Source: Pseudomonadota bacterium (lineage in GTDB: Bacteria > Pseudomonadota > Gammaproteobacteria > Xanthomonadales > Xanthomonadaceae). From it: DNA of 37,010 nt. Shown here in pieces: positions 7,052 to 17,412 of this stretch (the stretch's first letter is position 1; each line of letters begins with the position of its first letter). Under the pieces are notes generated by a model that had not been told where the DNA came from, did not search any database, and worked only from the letters and a program-made list of their open reading frames with translations. A program made the translations under genes and the position numbers. The DNA lies in assembly GCA_023423235.1 (NCBI GenBank), contig JAFAFY010000427.1, forward strand, positions 1 to 37,010, in the 5' to 3' direction.

Positions 7052-7827
7052 ATGACGCTGATCATCGCCGCCGATGCACAGGATCATCTGATCCTCGCCG
7101 GAGATCATTGCGCAGTGCTGTCTCGGGTGTCAAACAAGGGCGAAAACGAGGCCGTTCTCCGCAACTATCAGAAGGTCTACCCCTGGAAATACGGGGCCGT
7201 CGCTGCGTCTGGCGATGTATTCCTGATGGCGCATTTTTGCCGACTGTTCCTGCACCACGAAAGCAGGGGCCAACCCATCGATCTGCTGCAAGTTGCAAGA
7301 GAAGTGAAGGCGATGCGTTCCCGAAGTGTTACCCCGCCACACCAATCCACCGGCAACATCTTTTCACGTTGCCGGGGCGTGATGGATTCGAGTTGCATTG
7401 CGCTTCCTTCAGGGCGAGCACCGTCGAGTTCGAGGTCATCGCGCCGATCGGCACGCGCTTCTCGATGCGAGAAGAGCGGATACCGGACGAAGGTGCCTGC
7501 CACGCGTTCAACAGCAAGCTGCGACCATCGTTCCTCTTCGATGGCATCGATGCATTCCATCGTCACCATCTCGATAGTTTGAGTGGGTTCTTCGCCGGGC
7601 AAAGCGCGGTCGATGACTTTGTCACGCCGTCCTTTGACGCATTCATGCTCGAGAAGCGCTCCGGTGTATGCAGATTCTGGAGAACACCGGATTCCGAGAA
7701 GAAACTGATCTCCCTCAGGATCGACGAGGACGTTCCCAGCGAATGCTTCGCTGCTGACTCCATCCAAATGACGGACACGGAAGGCCGCATAAACCAACCG
7801 GCCCTGCAGGCTCTACGAGATCCTTGA
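7052..7827 (+). pseudogene. Ntn-hydrolase-like protein of unknown role, split by a frameshift
   Basis: The N-terminal 100 residues read well (MTLIIAADAQDHLILAGDHC, then NYQKVYPWKYGAVAASGDVF) and recall the first strands and the basic-residue/Gly-Ser-Gly signature of proteasome-like Ntn hydrolases; this is a weak, fold-level resemblance. The frame breaks at a T4 run at 7361-7364: GNIF in one frame must continue as FTLPGRDGFELHCASF in the next, which one extra T would achieve. The rest stays open to 7827, with third-position GC near 68 per cent, about 258 residues in total. It diverges from the amidase unit and shares its lower GC, so it is probably part of the same islet. The call of broken assumes no sequencing error. 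Confidence 0.55.
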
Positions 7828-8044
7828 GCTGCTCGATCGGCGACGTCAATTCCTTGGCGACCACATCGTTGCCCACATCGTAGTAGCCCTCATCAATGAG
7901 CCGATCCACCCGAGAGAAGGCAGGGCCTCGGCGGTGTGGCTTTCCCGACGTGCTGCCTGCCTTTTTGCCGGATGGGGCAAACCTCCCCACGGCATATCCG
8001 AAGTGGCCTGCAGGGGGACTGCCCCATGACACAACCTCACGCAT
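7715..8044 (-). CDS. Unrecognised short ORF at the right edge of the islet
   Basis: A 109-codon frame from an ATG at 8044. The central part (positions about 7830-7935; RVDRLIDEGYYDVGNDVVAK, then ELTSPIEQLKDLV) has about 80 per cent G/C at third positions and reads like a real helical protein. The ends do not: there is no clear ribosome binding site, and the last 35 codons run antisense into the 3' end of the Ntn-like gene. It may be the middle of a gene broken by the insertion or by indels. I cannot assign a family. It could instead be non-coding. Confidence 0.3.
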   Translation of the reverse strand: MREVVSWGSPPAGHFGYAVGRFAPSGKKAGSTSGKPHRRGPAFSRVDRLIDEGYYDVGNDVVAKELTSPIEQLKDLVEPAGPVGLCGLPCPSFGWSQQRSIRWERPRRS

Positions 8045-8141
8045 CCAGGCAGAATTCAACACTGGAATCCATGATTCATTACTCTGTCTGCCGAGTCGGC
8101 CAATGGTGGCTTTCCACACCAGAATCCAAAAGACCAAAAGG

Positions 8142-8165
8142 ACAGCGCCCAAGGGCGCTGTTTTT
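8142..8165. terminator. Rho-independent terminator
   Basis: A stem ACAGCGCCC (8142-8150) and GGGCGCTGT (8153-8161) with a tight loop is followed on the plus strand by T5 (8161-8165). On the minus strand it is followed by CCTTTTGGTCTTTT. It can stop transcripts from dtpT (minus) and any leaving the islet (plus), and marks the right limit of the lower-GC segment. Confidence 0.75.
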
Positions 8166-8214
8166 CGTTGCGCTTGTTGCCGGTTGCCGCGGCGGCGGCG
8201 CCACGGGCGAGCCG

Positions 8215-9798
8215 TCAGGAGCGGCGTTCGCTGTCCAGGCGCGCGCCCGCCGCGGCCGGCTCGCCGATCGCCTCCTGCCCCGCCAGCGACGGCTCGTCGT
8301 CCCTGAGCGTGTCGAGGTGCATCAGGCGCCGGATCAGCGGTGCGACGAAGATCATCAGCACGCCGACGCCGACCGCCAGCCAGCCGACGTTCGAGTAGAC
8401 ATCCATGACCCGCTCCACGCCGCCGCCTTCGCCGCCGGTTGCGGCCGAGATCAGGCCCGCGGCGAAGTTGCCGGTGGCCGAGGCGAAGAACCAGGTGCCC
8501 ATGATCAGGCTGGCCATGTGCGCCGGGGTCAGCCGGTTCATCGCCGACAGGCCCACCGGCGACAGGCACAGCTCGCCGGTCGTGTGCAGCAGGTAGATCA
8601 GGAAGATGAAGAGCACCGGCGTGGCATTGCCGGCGCCGGCCGCGGCAGTACCTGCGACCAGCACCAGGAAGCCCAGGCCCACCTGCACCACGGCCAGGCC
8701 GAACTTGGTCGGCGTCGACGGTTCCCAGCCGCGCTTGGCCAGCCACAGCCACAGCATCGCGAACACCGGTGCCAGCAGGATGATGTAGATCGAGTTCAAC
8801 GACTGGAACATCGAGGCCTTGATCTCCCAGCCGAACAGGTGGCGGTCGACCGAGCGGTCGGTGAACAGGTTCAGCGAGGCGCCGGCCTGTTCGAACAGCG
8901 ACCAGAACAGGATCGAGCCCACGATCAGGATCAACGCCGCGATGATCCGGTCGCGCTCCTCGCGCGCCAGCTTGAACACCGCGGTGAACAGCACATAGCC
9001 GATCAGGACCACGCCGGAGATGCCCAGCAGGTAACCGACCATCTTCTGGTGCTGGATCAGGAACCAGACCACGCCCACGGCCAGGAAGCCCGCGGCATAC
9101 AGCAGCCATTCGAAGCGCAGGCCCAAGACCGGCGCGGCCAGGCGCGCCGGATCGCGCGGCTCGCCGCGTCCCATCAGCAGCGGCTTACCGAGCACGAACA
9201 CGATCAGGCCCAGCAGCATGCCCACGCCGGCGGCGCCGAAGCCCCAGGCCCAGCCGTAGGTCTCGCCCAGGTAGCCGGCGATGAGCGCGCCGAGTGCCGC
9301 GCCCAGGTTGATGCCCATGTAGAAGATCGTGTACGCCGGATCGCGGCGGATGTCGGTGCGCGGATACAGCTGGCCGACCATCACCGAGATGTTGGCCTTG
9401 AGGAACCCCGATCCGACGATGATGAACGACAGCGCCAGCCAGAAGATGTTGATCTCCGCCGCGGTCTGGCCGCCATCGCCCTCGAACGCCATCAGGAAGT
9501 GACCGAAGGTCAGCAGCACCGCGCCATACAGCACGGCCTTGCGCTGGCCCAGGTAGCGGTCGGCCAGGTAACCGCCCACCACCGGCGCGATGTACACCAG
9601 CGCGGTGTAGGCGCCGTAGATCACCGACGCCTGCTGGTCGGAGAACATCCAGTGCTTGACGAGATAGAAGATCAGCAGCGCGCGCATGCCGTAGTAGGAG
9701 AACCGCTCCCACATCTCGGCGAAGAACAGCACGAACAGGCCGCGCGGATGCCCGAGGATGGTCTTCTTCTCCTCGGCTGCGTAGGGATTCAATGACAC
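8215..9798 (-). CDS. dtpT: POT/PTR2-family di/tripeptide:proton symporter
   Basis: The 527-aa inner-membrane protein imports di- and tripeptides with protons. The POT signature is clear in the N-terminal part: GHPRGLFVLFFAEMWERFSY with the ExxER motif, then YGGMR-like YGMRALLIFYL and GGYLADRYLGQRKAVLYGAVL, followed by GSGFLKANISVMVGQLY and FYMGINLGAALGAL (PTR2 motif). About 12-14 hydrophobic segments are present. The start is a GTG at 9798 (first residues MSLNPYAAEEKK), the only sensible start before the conserved HPRGLF segment; the ribosome binding site is weak. It stands alone, ending just before a terminator. The large cytoplasmic loop and acidic C-terminus are normal for this family. Confidence 0.93.
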   Translation of the reverse strand: MSLNPYAAEEKKTILGHPRGLFVLFFAEMWERFSYYGMRALLIFYLVKHWMFSDQQASVIYGAYTALVYIAPVVGGYLADRYLGQRKAVLYGAVLLTFGHFLMAFEGDGGQTAAEINIFWLALSFIIVGSGFLKANISVMVGQLYPRTDIRRDPAYTIFYMGINLGAALGALIAGYLGETYGWAWGFGAAGVGMLLGLIVFVLGKPLLMGRGEPRDPARLAAPVLGLRFEWLLYAAGFLAVGVVWFLIQHQKMVGYLLGISGVVLIGYVLFTAVFKLAREERDRIIAALILIVGSILFWSLFEQAGASLNLFTDRSVDRHLFGWEIKASMFQSLNSIYIILLAPVFAMLWLWLAKRGWEPSTPTKFGLAVVQVGLGFLVLVAGTAAAGAGNATPVLFIFLIYLLHTTGELCLSPVGLSAMNRLTPAHMASLIMGTWFFASATGNFAAGLISAATGGEGGGVERVMDVYSNVGWLAVGVGVLMIFVAPLIRRLMHLDTLRDDEPSLAGQEAIGEPAAAGARLDSERRS

Positions 9799-9942
9799 GT
9801 GAGGGGGTCTCCTGACGGTGGTCGATGCCGCAGGCCGGGGCCGGGGCGACGGGCTAACTTAGCGGCGCACGGCCCACATGGAAAGTGACAGGCGCCACCG
9901 CGACGCGCGGATAGCGCGCACGGATGCGGTGGCGCCGCGCAT

Positions 9943-11529
<1,587 letters not shown>

Positions 11530-11621
11530 GCGGTGGGCTCCCCTGCGGACATGCGACCCGGCATCCTAGCAGCCTGCCGGAAGCGGTTGCGCCGCCCGCC
11601 CCGGCCGTTGCCGCGGATCGA

Positions 11622-12497
11622 TCAGTAACCGCTGCTGCCCTGCCCCGGCCCGATGTGGGTGCGCACCTCGAACAGTTCCGGGAAGAAGGTCAGCTCCAGC
11701 GCCTGCTTCAGGAACCCGACCCCGCTGGAGCCGCCGGTGCCGCGCTTGAAGCCGATGATGCGCATCACCGTGCGCATGTGCCGGAAGCGCCACAGCTGGA
11801 ACTGGGTCTCCAGGTCCACCAGGTCCTCGCACAGCGAGTACTCGCGCCAGTAGCGCTCGGTGTCCTCGTAGATCGCCTCGAACACCGGCAGCAGGGCGTC
11901 GTCGCGGACGTGCGGCTGGCGCCAGTCGCGCTCGAGCATCGCCGCCGGCACCGCATGGCCCCAGCGCGCCAGGTAGCGCAGGAACTCGGCATACAGACTG
12001 GGCGCCTCCAGCACGCCGCGCAGCGCGGCCTGCCCGTCCGGGTCGTGGGCGAACACGTCGAGCATCGCGGTGTTCTTGTTGCCCAGCAGGAACTCGATGG
12101 TGCGGTACTGCAACGACTGGAAGCCCGACGACGGCCCCAGCACGTCGCGGAACTCCATGTATTCCGATGGCGTGAGCGTCTCCAGCACCGACCACTGCTC
12201 GGTCAGCTGGCGCAGCACCTGCTTGCAGCGCGCCAGCACCTTGCGGCAGCGCCAGACCTCGTCGCGCTGCAGGTGGCCGATCGCCGCCCGCAGCTCGTGG
12301 ATCATCAGCTTGAGCCACAGCTCCGAGACCTGGTGCTGGACGATGAACAGCATCTCGTCGTGGTGCGGCGGGTCCGACAGCGGCGCCTGCGCCGACAGCA
12401 GCCGCTCCAGGTGCAGGTAGCCGGCATAGGTCACGCGGCCTGCCAGATCGCGGTGGATGCCGTCCTCCAGGGGCCGGGTGTTGCGGTCGATGCTCAT
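11622..12497 (-). CDS. kynA: Tryptophan 2,3-dioxygenase
   Basis: The 291-aa cytoplasmic haem enzyme oxidises L-tryptophan to N-formylkynurenine, the first step of the kynurenine route. Diagnostic segments are TYAGYLHLERLLSAQ, HHDEMLFIVQHQVSELWLKL (distal active-site His), EFRDVLGPSSGFQSLQYR and FQLWRFRHMRTVMRIIGFKR (proximal haem His), ending KRGTGGSSGVGFLK. Length and motifs match the well-studied Xanthomonas enzyme. Kynurenine formamidase, kynureninase and other kyn genes are not in this window. It is divergent from the secreted nuclease gene, with about 130 bp between the starts. Confidence 0.97.
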   Translation of the reverse strand: MSIDRNTRPLEDGIHRDLAGRVTYAGYLHLERLLSAQAPLSDPPHHDEMLFIVQHQVSELWLKLMIHELRAAIGHLQRDEVWRCRKVLARCKQVLRQLTEQWSVLETLTPSEYMEFRDVLGPSSGFQSLQYRTIEFLLGNKNTAMLDVFAHDPDGQAALRGVLEAPSLYAEFLRYLARWGHAVPAAMLERDWRQPHVRDDALLPVFEAIYEDTERYWREYSLCEDLVDLETQFQLWRFRHMRTVMRIIGFKRGTGGSSGVGFLKQALELTFFPELFEVRTHIGPGQGSSGY

Positions 12498-12627
12498 CGG
12501 CGAAGCCTACCGCAAGGCCGGCTGACGCGCCGCGACCGAAGCCGACGCAGGGCGTCATGCAGCCGCCACGAAACCGCGGCACAATCGCGGGCGGGGCGCT
12601 GGGCCCGGGGACGCATTGGGGAACGAG

Positions 12628-15600
12628 ATGACCGGATTCACCGGCCGGCTGTTGCCGGCGCTGTTGCTGTGCTGTGCCGCGGGGACGGCGAATGCCGAGA
12701 TCGTCATCAGCCAGGTCTATGGCGGTGGCGGCAACAGCGGCGCCACCTATCGCAGCGACTTCATCGAGCTGCACAACAACGGCGACCAGCCGGTGAACCT
12801 CGACGGCTGGTCGGTGCAGTACGCCGCGACCGCCGGCACCAGCTGGCAGGTCACGCCGCTGGCCGGCAGCATCGCCCCGGGCGCGTACTACCTGGTCAAG
12901 CAGGCCGACGGCAGCGGCGGCAGCCAGGACCTGCCCACGCCCGACGCCACCGGCACCATCGCCATGGCCGGCGCCAACGGCAAGGTGGCCCTGGTCCAGG
13001 CCACTGCCGCGCTGAGCGGCAGCTGCCCGGCGAGCCGCGTCGACCTGGTCGGCTACGGCAGCGCCAACTGTTTCGAGGGCAGCGGCGCCACCCCGGCGCT
13101 GACCAATGCTACCGCCGCGCTGCGCGCCGGCGACGGCTGCACCGACAGCAACGACAACGCGGCCGATTTCACCACCGCAGCCGCCGCGCCGCGCAACAGC
13201 GCCAGCATCCCGGTGGCCTGCAGCGGCGGCGGCGCACTGTTCGTCAGCATCAACGACGCCAGCGGCGCCGAGGGCGACAGCGGCACCAGCCCGATGTTCT
13301 TCACCCTGAGCCTCAACCAGCCGGCCGGTCCGGGCGGGGTCAGCGTCGACTACGCCACCGTCGACGGCAGCGCGACCGTCGCCGACAACGACTACATCGC
13401 CCGCGCCGGCACCCTGGTGTTCCCGGAAGGCGAAACCACGCTGACCCTGCACGTGGACATCGTCGGCGACGAGACGGTGGAACAGGACGAGGTCTTCCAC
13501 ATCGACCTGGCCAATGCCGTGGGCGCGTCGATCCACACCGGTCGCGGCACCGGCACCATCGTCAACGACGACGTGGTGACCGTCGCCATCCACGCCATCC
13601 AGGGCAGCGGCGAACGCTCGCCCTACGAGAACCTGGCCGTCGCCACCACCGGCATCGTCACCGGCCGCAAGAACAACGGCTTCTTCCTGCAGACCGCCGA
13701 CGGCGAGGACGACGCCAACCCGGCGACCTCGGAAGGCATCTTCGTCTTCACCAGCGCCGCCCCGCCCGCCGATGCCGCGGTCGGCAACCGCGTGCTGGTG
13801 CAGGGCACGGTGATCGAGTACATCCCCGCCGCCGATCCGCACCAGCTGCCGCTCACCGAGATCACCAACGCCTCGGTGGTCAAGCTGTCGGAAGGCCACG
13901 CGCTGCCGGCGCCGGTAGCGCTGAGCACCGCGCTGCCCAGCGCCGACGGCGGTCTGGCCCAGCTCGAACACCTGGAGGGCATGCGCGTCACCGCGCCCAG
14001 CTTCACCGTGGTCGCGCCGACCGGCGGCAACACCAACGAGAACCAGGCCACGGCGACCAGCAACGGCCGCTTCGCGGTCGTGGTCACCGGCACGGCGCGG
14101 CCGTTCCGCGAGCCCGGCATACAGGTCCCCGACCCGGACCCGCTGGGCAGCAGCGCGCCCAACATCCCGCGCTGGGATTACAACCCCGAGCTGATCGCGG
14201 TCAACAGCACCACGATCGGCGCGCCGACCGCCAACCTCGCCGCCGGCTGCCGCATCGTCGACGGCTCGCTGACCGGGCCGCTGGACTACACCTTCCGCCG
14301 CTACACCATCTACCCGGAAGCCGAGCTGGCGACCGACTGCAGCGGCGCCGGCGAAGTCCGCCCGTCCACGCTGCCCGGTCCGGACCACGTCACCTTCGCC
14401 ACCTACAACCTCGAGCGCTTCTTCGACACCGTCAACGACGGCAACAGTGGCCCGACGCTGACCGTCGCGGCGCTGGAGCGGCGCCTGGGCAAGGCCTCGA
14501 TCGGCATCCGCGACTACCTGCACGCGCCCGACATCCTGGGCGTGACCGAGGTGGAGAACCTCGCGGTTCTCCAGGCCCTGGCCGCGCGCATCAATGCCGA
14601 TGCGATCGCCGCCGGCCAGCCGGATCCGGGCTATGTCGCCTACCTCGAGGAAGGCTTCGATGTCGGCGGGATCGACGTGGGCTTCCTGGTCAAGACCGCG
14701 GAAGTGGGCACCGGCCTCGCCCGCATCGCGGTGACCGGCGTGACCCAGGAAGGCACCGACGAGGTGCTGCCCAACCCCAACGGCACCACCAGCGTGCTCA
14801 ACGACCGCCCGCCGCTGGTGCTCACGGCCACCGCGCACTTCGCGGACGGCCGCAGCTTCCCGCTGACCGCGATCGTGGTCCACCAGCGCTCGCTCAGCGG
14901 CATCGAGGCCGACGACGGCGGCAGCAACGGCTGGATCAGCGGCGGCGCGCGCGTGCGTGCCAAGCGCCAGGCCCAGGCCGAATTCCTGGCCGGGCTGATC
15001 CAGGACATGCAGGCCGACGATCCGGCGCGGCACATCGTCGTGCTCGGCGACTTCAACGCCTTCGAGTTCAACGACGGCTACGTCGACGCGATGGGCACCG
15101 TCACCGGCCTGACCTCGCCCGACGGCGAGACCGCGGTCGATGGCGACGGCGCGGTGCTGGTGTCGCCCTCGCTGCTCAACATGACCCTGGAAGCAGCCAA
15201 CGATGAACGCTATTCGTTCGTCTACGACTACCAGGCGCAGTCGCTCGACCACGTGCTGGTCAACCAGGCGGTGGTGGACTCGCCGCTGGTCGTCGGGCTC
15301 GACATCAGCCATGCGCGCATCAACGCCGACTTCCCCGAGGTCGCGCGCAACGATGCCGACACGCCCACGCGCCTGTCCGACCACGACCCCACGGTGCTGC
15401 TGCTGCGCCTGCAGCCGGTGACCTTCGCCGACCTCGGCGTCACGGCAGAAGCGGTCGAGGCCGAAGTGATCGCCGGCAACGCGCTGGCCTTCGCCGCCAC
15501 CGTGCACAACGCCGGTCCCGACGCCGCGCAGTTCCCCGGCTTCGGCGCGGTGCTGGACGCCGAGCTCGGCGACCTGGTGGTCTCCGCGGCCGATGGCTGG

Positions 15601-16146
15601 ACCTGCGACACGCCGACCGTCGCCGACGGCACCACCACGGTCGCGTGCAGCAGCAGCGCGCTGGCGAGCGGCGCGGACGCGGTGTTCGCCCTGTCGGCCA
15701 CCGCGCCCGGGACCGCAACCGGCAGCAGCATCACCTTGACCGCCGCTGCGGATTCGCAGACCCAGGACCCGGACGCGTCCGACAACAATGCCAGTGCGTC
15801 GGTGTCGGTGGTCGAGGACCCGGACGCGGCGGCGCAGCCGCTGGTCAACGGCGAACTGCTCGGTGGCCTGTCGGGCGCCGCCGGTGAGTCGCTGCTGTTC
15901 CGCATCGACGTGCCGGCCGGCGCGCGCAACCTGCGCATCCTCACCGCCGGCGGCAGCGGCGATGTCACCCTGCTCGCCAGCCACGAGGCGGTGCCCACCG
16001 AGGCCGCGTTCGACCTGCGTTCGCAGCGTCCGGGCAACAACGAGACCGTACACGTGACCGCGCCGCAGGCCGGCACCTGGTACATCCGCGTGGTTGGCGT
16101 GCGCGCATTCGCCCGCGCCTCGGTCCGGGCCAGCTTCTCGCCCTGA
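12628..16146 (+). CDS. Large secreted multidomain endonuclease/phosphatase-superfamily protein (ExeM-like)
   Basis: The 1172-aa protein has a signal peptide (MTGFTGRLLPALLLCCAAGT-ANA, cleavage before EIVIS). Next come a lamin-tail-like domain (about 24-200, ISQVYGGGGNSGATYRSDFI), a Calx-beta repeat (about 207-315) and an OB-like segment (about 325-420). The EEP catalytic domain lies at about 586-927, with ATYNLERFFDTVND, LGVTEVEN, VLGDFNAFEF and a C-terminal SDHDP holding the catalytic Asn, Asp and His residues. A DUF11-like Ig domain and a C-terminal PPC-type domain (about 1065-1170) follow. Such proteins degrade extracellular DNA for nutrients or biofilm control. I chose ATG 12628 over the upstream TTG at 12616 because GGGGA precedes it and it yields a clean signal peptide. 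A terminator follows. Confidence 0.9.
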   Translation: MTGFTGRLLPALLLCCAAGTANAEIVISQVYGGGGNSGATYRSDFIELHNNGDQPVNLDGWSVQYAATAGTSWQVTPLAGSIAPGAYYLVKQADGSGGSQDLPTPDATGTIAMAGANGKVALVQATAALSGSCPASRVDLVGYGSANCFEGSGATPALTNATAALRAGDGCTDSNDNAADFTTAAAAPRNSASIPVACSGGGALFVSINDASGAEGDSGTSPMFFTLSLNQPAGPGGVSVDYATVDGSATVADNDYIARAGTLVFPEGETTLTLHVDIVGDETVEQDEVFHIDLANAVGASIHTGRGTGTIVNDDVVTVAIHAIQGSGERSPYENLAVATTGIVTGRKNNGFFLQTADGEDDANPATSEGIFVFTSAAPPADAAVGNRVLVQGTVIEYIPAADPHQLPLTEITNASVVKLSEGHALPAPVALSTALPSADGGLAQLEHLEGMRVTAPSFTVVAPTGGNTNENQATATSNGRFAVVVTGTARPFREPGIQVPDPDPLGSSAPNIPRWDYNPELIAVNSTTIGAPTANLAAGCRIVDGSLTGPLDYTFRRYTIYPEAELATDCSGAGEVRPSTLPGPDHVTFATYNLERFFDTVNDGNSGPTLTVAALERRLGKASIGIRDYLHAPDILGVTEVENLAVLQALAARINADAIAAGQPDPGYVAYLEEGFDVGGIDVGFLVKTAEVGTGLARIAVTGVTQEGTDEVLPNPNGTTSVLNDRPPLVLTATAHFADGRSFPLTAIVVHQRSLSGIEADDGGSNGWISGGARVRAKRQAQAEFLAGLIQDMQADDPARHIVVLGDFNAFEFNDGYVDAMGTVTGLTSPDGETAVDGDGAVLVSPSLLNMTLEAANDERYSFVYDYQAQSLDHVLVNQAVVDSPLVVGLDISHARINADFPEVARNDADTPTRLSDHDPTVLLLRLQPVTFADLGVTAEAVEAEVIAGNALAFAATVHNAGPDAAQFPGFGAVLDAELGDLVVSAADGWTCDTPTVADGTTTVACSSSALASGADAVFALSATAPGTATGSSITLTAAADSQTQDPDASDNNASASVSVVEDPDAAAQPLVNGELLGGLSGAAGESLLFRIDVPAGARNLRILTAGGSGDVTLLASHEAVPTEAAFDLRSQRPGNNETVHVTAPQAGTWYIRVVGVRAFARASVRASFSP

Positions 16147-16169
16147 GCGGCGCTGCGCAGGTGACCCCT

Positions 16170-16201
16170 GGAAACCCCGGCTCCGGCCGGGGTTTCCTTT
16201 T
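16170..16201 (+). terminator. Rho-independent terminator of the nuclease gene
   Basis: Stem GGAAACCCCGG (16170-16180) and CCGGGGTTTCC (16187-16197), loop CTCCGG, then TTTT at 16198-16201. It lies 24 bases after the nuclease stop codon and is a strong, perfect 11-bp hairpin. Confidence 0.9.
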
Positions 16202-16338
16202 GCGCGGCGCATGCACAGGGGCACACGCCGCGCCCGCATCTACGCGATCACTGCACGCACGTCATGCCGCAGCGCGCAACGGGCCTTAACGAGGCCACAG
16301 GTATCATCGGCAACCATTGTCCCTGACCGGTTGGAACG

Positions 16339-17412
16339 ATGACCGTCGTCGCGAAATTCGAGATCGATTACCTGCAGTACCTCGGCCCGGACGGCAAGCT
16401 CGTCGCCGATCTGCCCGAGGCGGTGTCCGGCCCCGCGCAGTTGCTGCCGCTGTTCAAGCAGATGCTGCTGGTGCGCACTTTCGACAGCAAGGCCATCGCC
16501 CTGCAGCGCACCGGCAAACTGGGCACCTACGCCGCCTGCCTGGGCCACGAAGCCACGCACGTGGGCATCGGCGCGGCAATGCGGCCCGAGGACGTGTTCG
16601 CGCCCAGCTACCGCGAGTACGGCGCGCAACTGGTACGTGGCGTGCAGCCGCGCGAGATCCTGATGTACTGGGGCGGCGACGAGCGCGGCAACGATTTCCA
16701 GGGCCCGCGCCATGATTTCCCCTGGTGCGTACCGATCGCCACGCAGTGCCTGCACGCGGCCGGCGCGGCGCTGGCGTTCAAGCTGCGCGGCGAGCCGCGG
16801 GTCGCGGTGACCTGCTGCGGCGATGGCGGCAGTTCCAAGACCGACACCTACGCCGCGATCAACTCGGCCGGCGCCTACACCCTGCCGTTCGTGCAATGCA
16901 TCATCAACAACGGCTGGGCGATCTCGGTGCCGCGCAACGCGCAGACCGGCGCGCAGACGCTGGCACAGAAGGGTCTGGCCGGCGGCCTGGATTGCCTGCA
17001 GGTCGACGGCAACGACCTGATCGCCGTGCTCGAGGGCATGCGCCGGGCGATGGACCGCGCGCGCAGCGGCGGCGGCGGCAGCGTCATCGAGTTCATGACC
17101 TACCGCCTGCACGACCACACCACCGCCGACGACGCCCGCCGCTACCGCGACGAGGCCGAGGTCAAGGACGCCTGGACGCGCGACCCGATGACCCGGCTGC
17201 GCACCTGGCTGACGGCGGAGGGACTGTGGGACGAGGACCAGGAGAAGGCCTGGATCGCCGAGTGCACGCAGCGCATCGACGTCGAGATCAACGCCTACCT
17301 GGAGCTGAAGGTGCAGCCGGTGGAAGCGATGTTCGACTATCTCTACGCCGACCCGCCGCCGGACCTGCTGGAGCAGCGCGCGCAGGCGATGGCCGCGGAG
17401 GGTCGCGCATGA
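16339..17412 (+). CDS. pdhA: 2-oxo-acid dehydrogenase E1 component, alpha subunit
   Basis: The 357-aa subunit binds thiamine diphosphate and decarboxylates a 2-oxo acid, as half of the heterotetrameric E1 enzyme. The cofactor motif runs from GDGGSSKTDT (GDG at 161-163) to the NN pair at 190-191. The N-terminal LGHEATHVGIGAAM, PSYREYGAQLVRG and the loop YRLHDHTTADDARRYR are typical. It looks closest to pyruvate dehydrogenase E1 alpha of the Bacillus type, but branched-chain 2-oxo-acid dehydrogenase cannot be excluded. This family of bacteria makes iso-branched fatty acids and needs that activity too. The stop overlaps the E1 beta start (ATGA). Confidence 0.88.
   Translation: MTVVAKFEIDYLQYLGPDGKLVADLPEAVSGPAQLLPLFKQMLLVRTFDSKAIALQRTGKLGTYAACLGHEATHVGIGAAMRPEDVFAPSYREYGAQLVRGVQPREILMYWGGDERGNDFQGPRHDFPWCVPIATQCLHAAGAALAFKLRGEPRVAVTCCGDGGSSKTDTYAAINSAGAYTLPFVQCIINNGWAISVPRNAQTGAQTLAQKGLAGGLDCLQVDGNDLIAVLEGMRRAMDRARSGGGGSVIEFMTYRLHDHTTADDARRYRDEAEVKDAWTRDPMTRLRTWLTAEGLWDEDQEKAWIAECTQRIDVEINAYLELKVQPVEAMFDYLYADPPPDLLEQRAQAMAAEGRA

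Noticed and set aside
7177..7797. A 206-codon minus-strand frame starting MVYAAFRVRHLDG
   Set aside because: It looks partly protein-like, but its third positions are less GC-rich than those of the plus-strand reading, and its end is antisense to the well-supported N-terminus of the Ntn-like gene. Kept only as an open question.
11566..16239. A 1557-codon minus-strand open frame
   Set aside because: It is the antisense of the secreted nuclease gene with runs of Gly, Arg, Ala and Val; the few real-looking parts are frame shadows of kynA.
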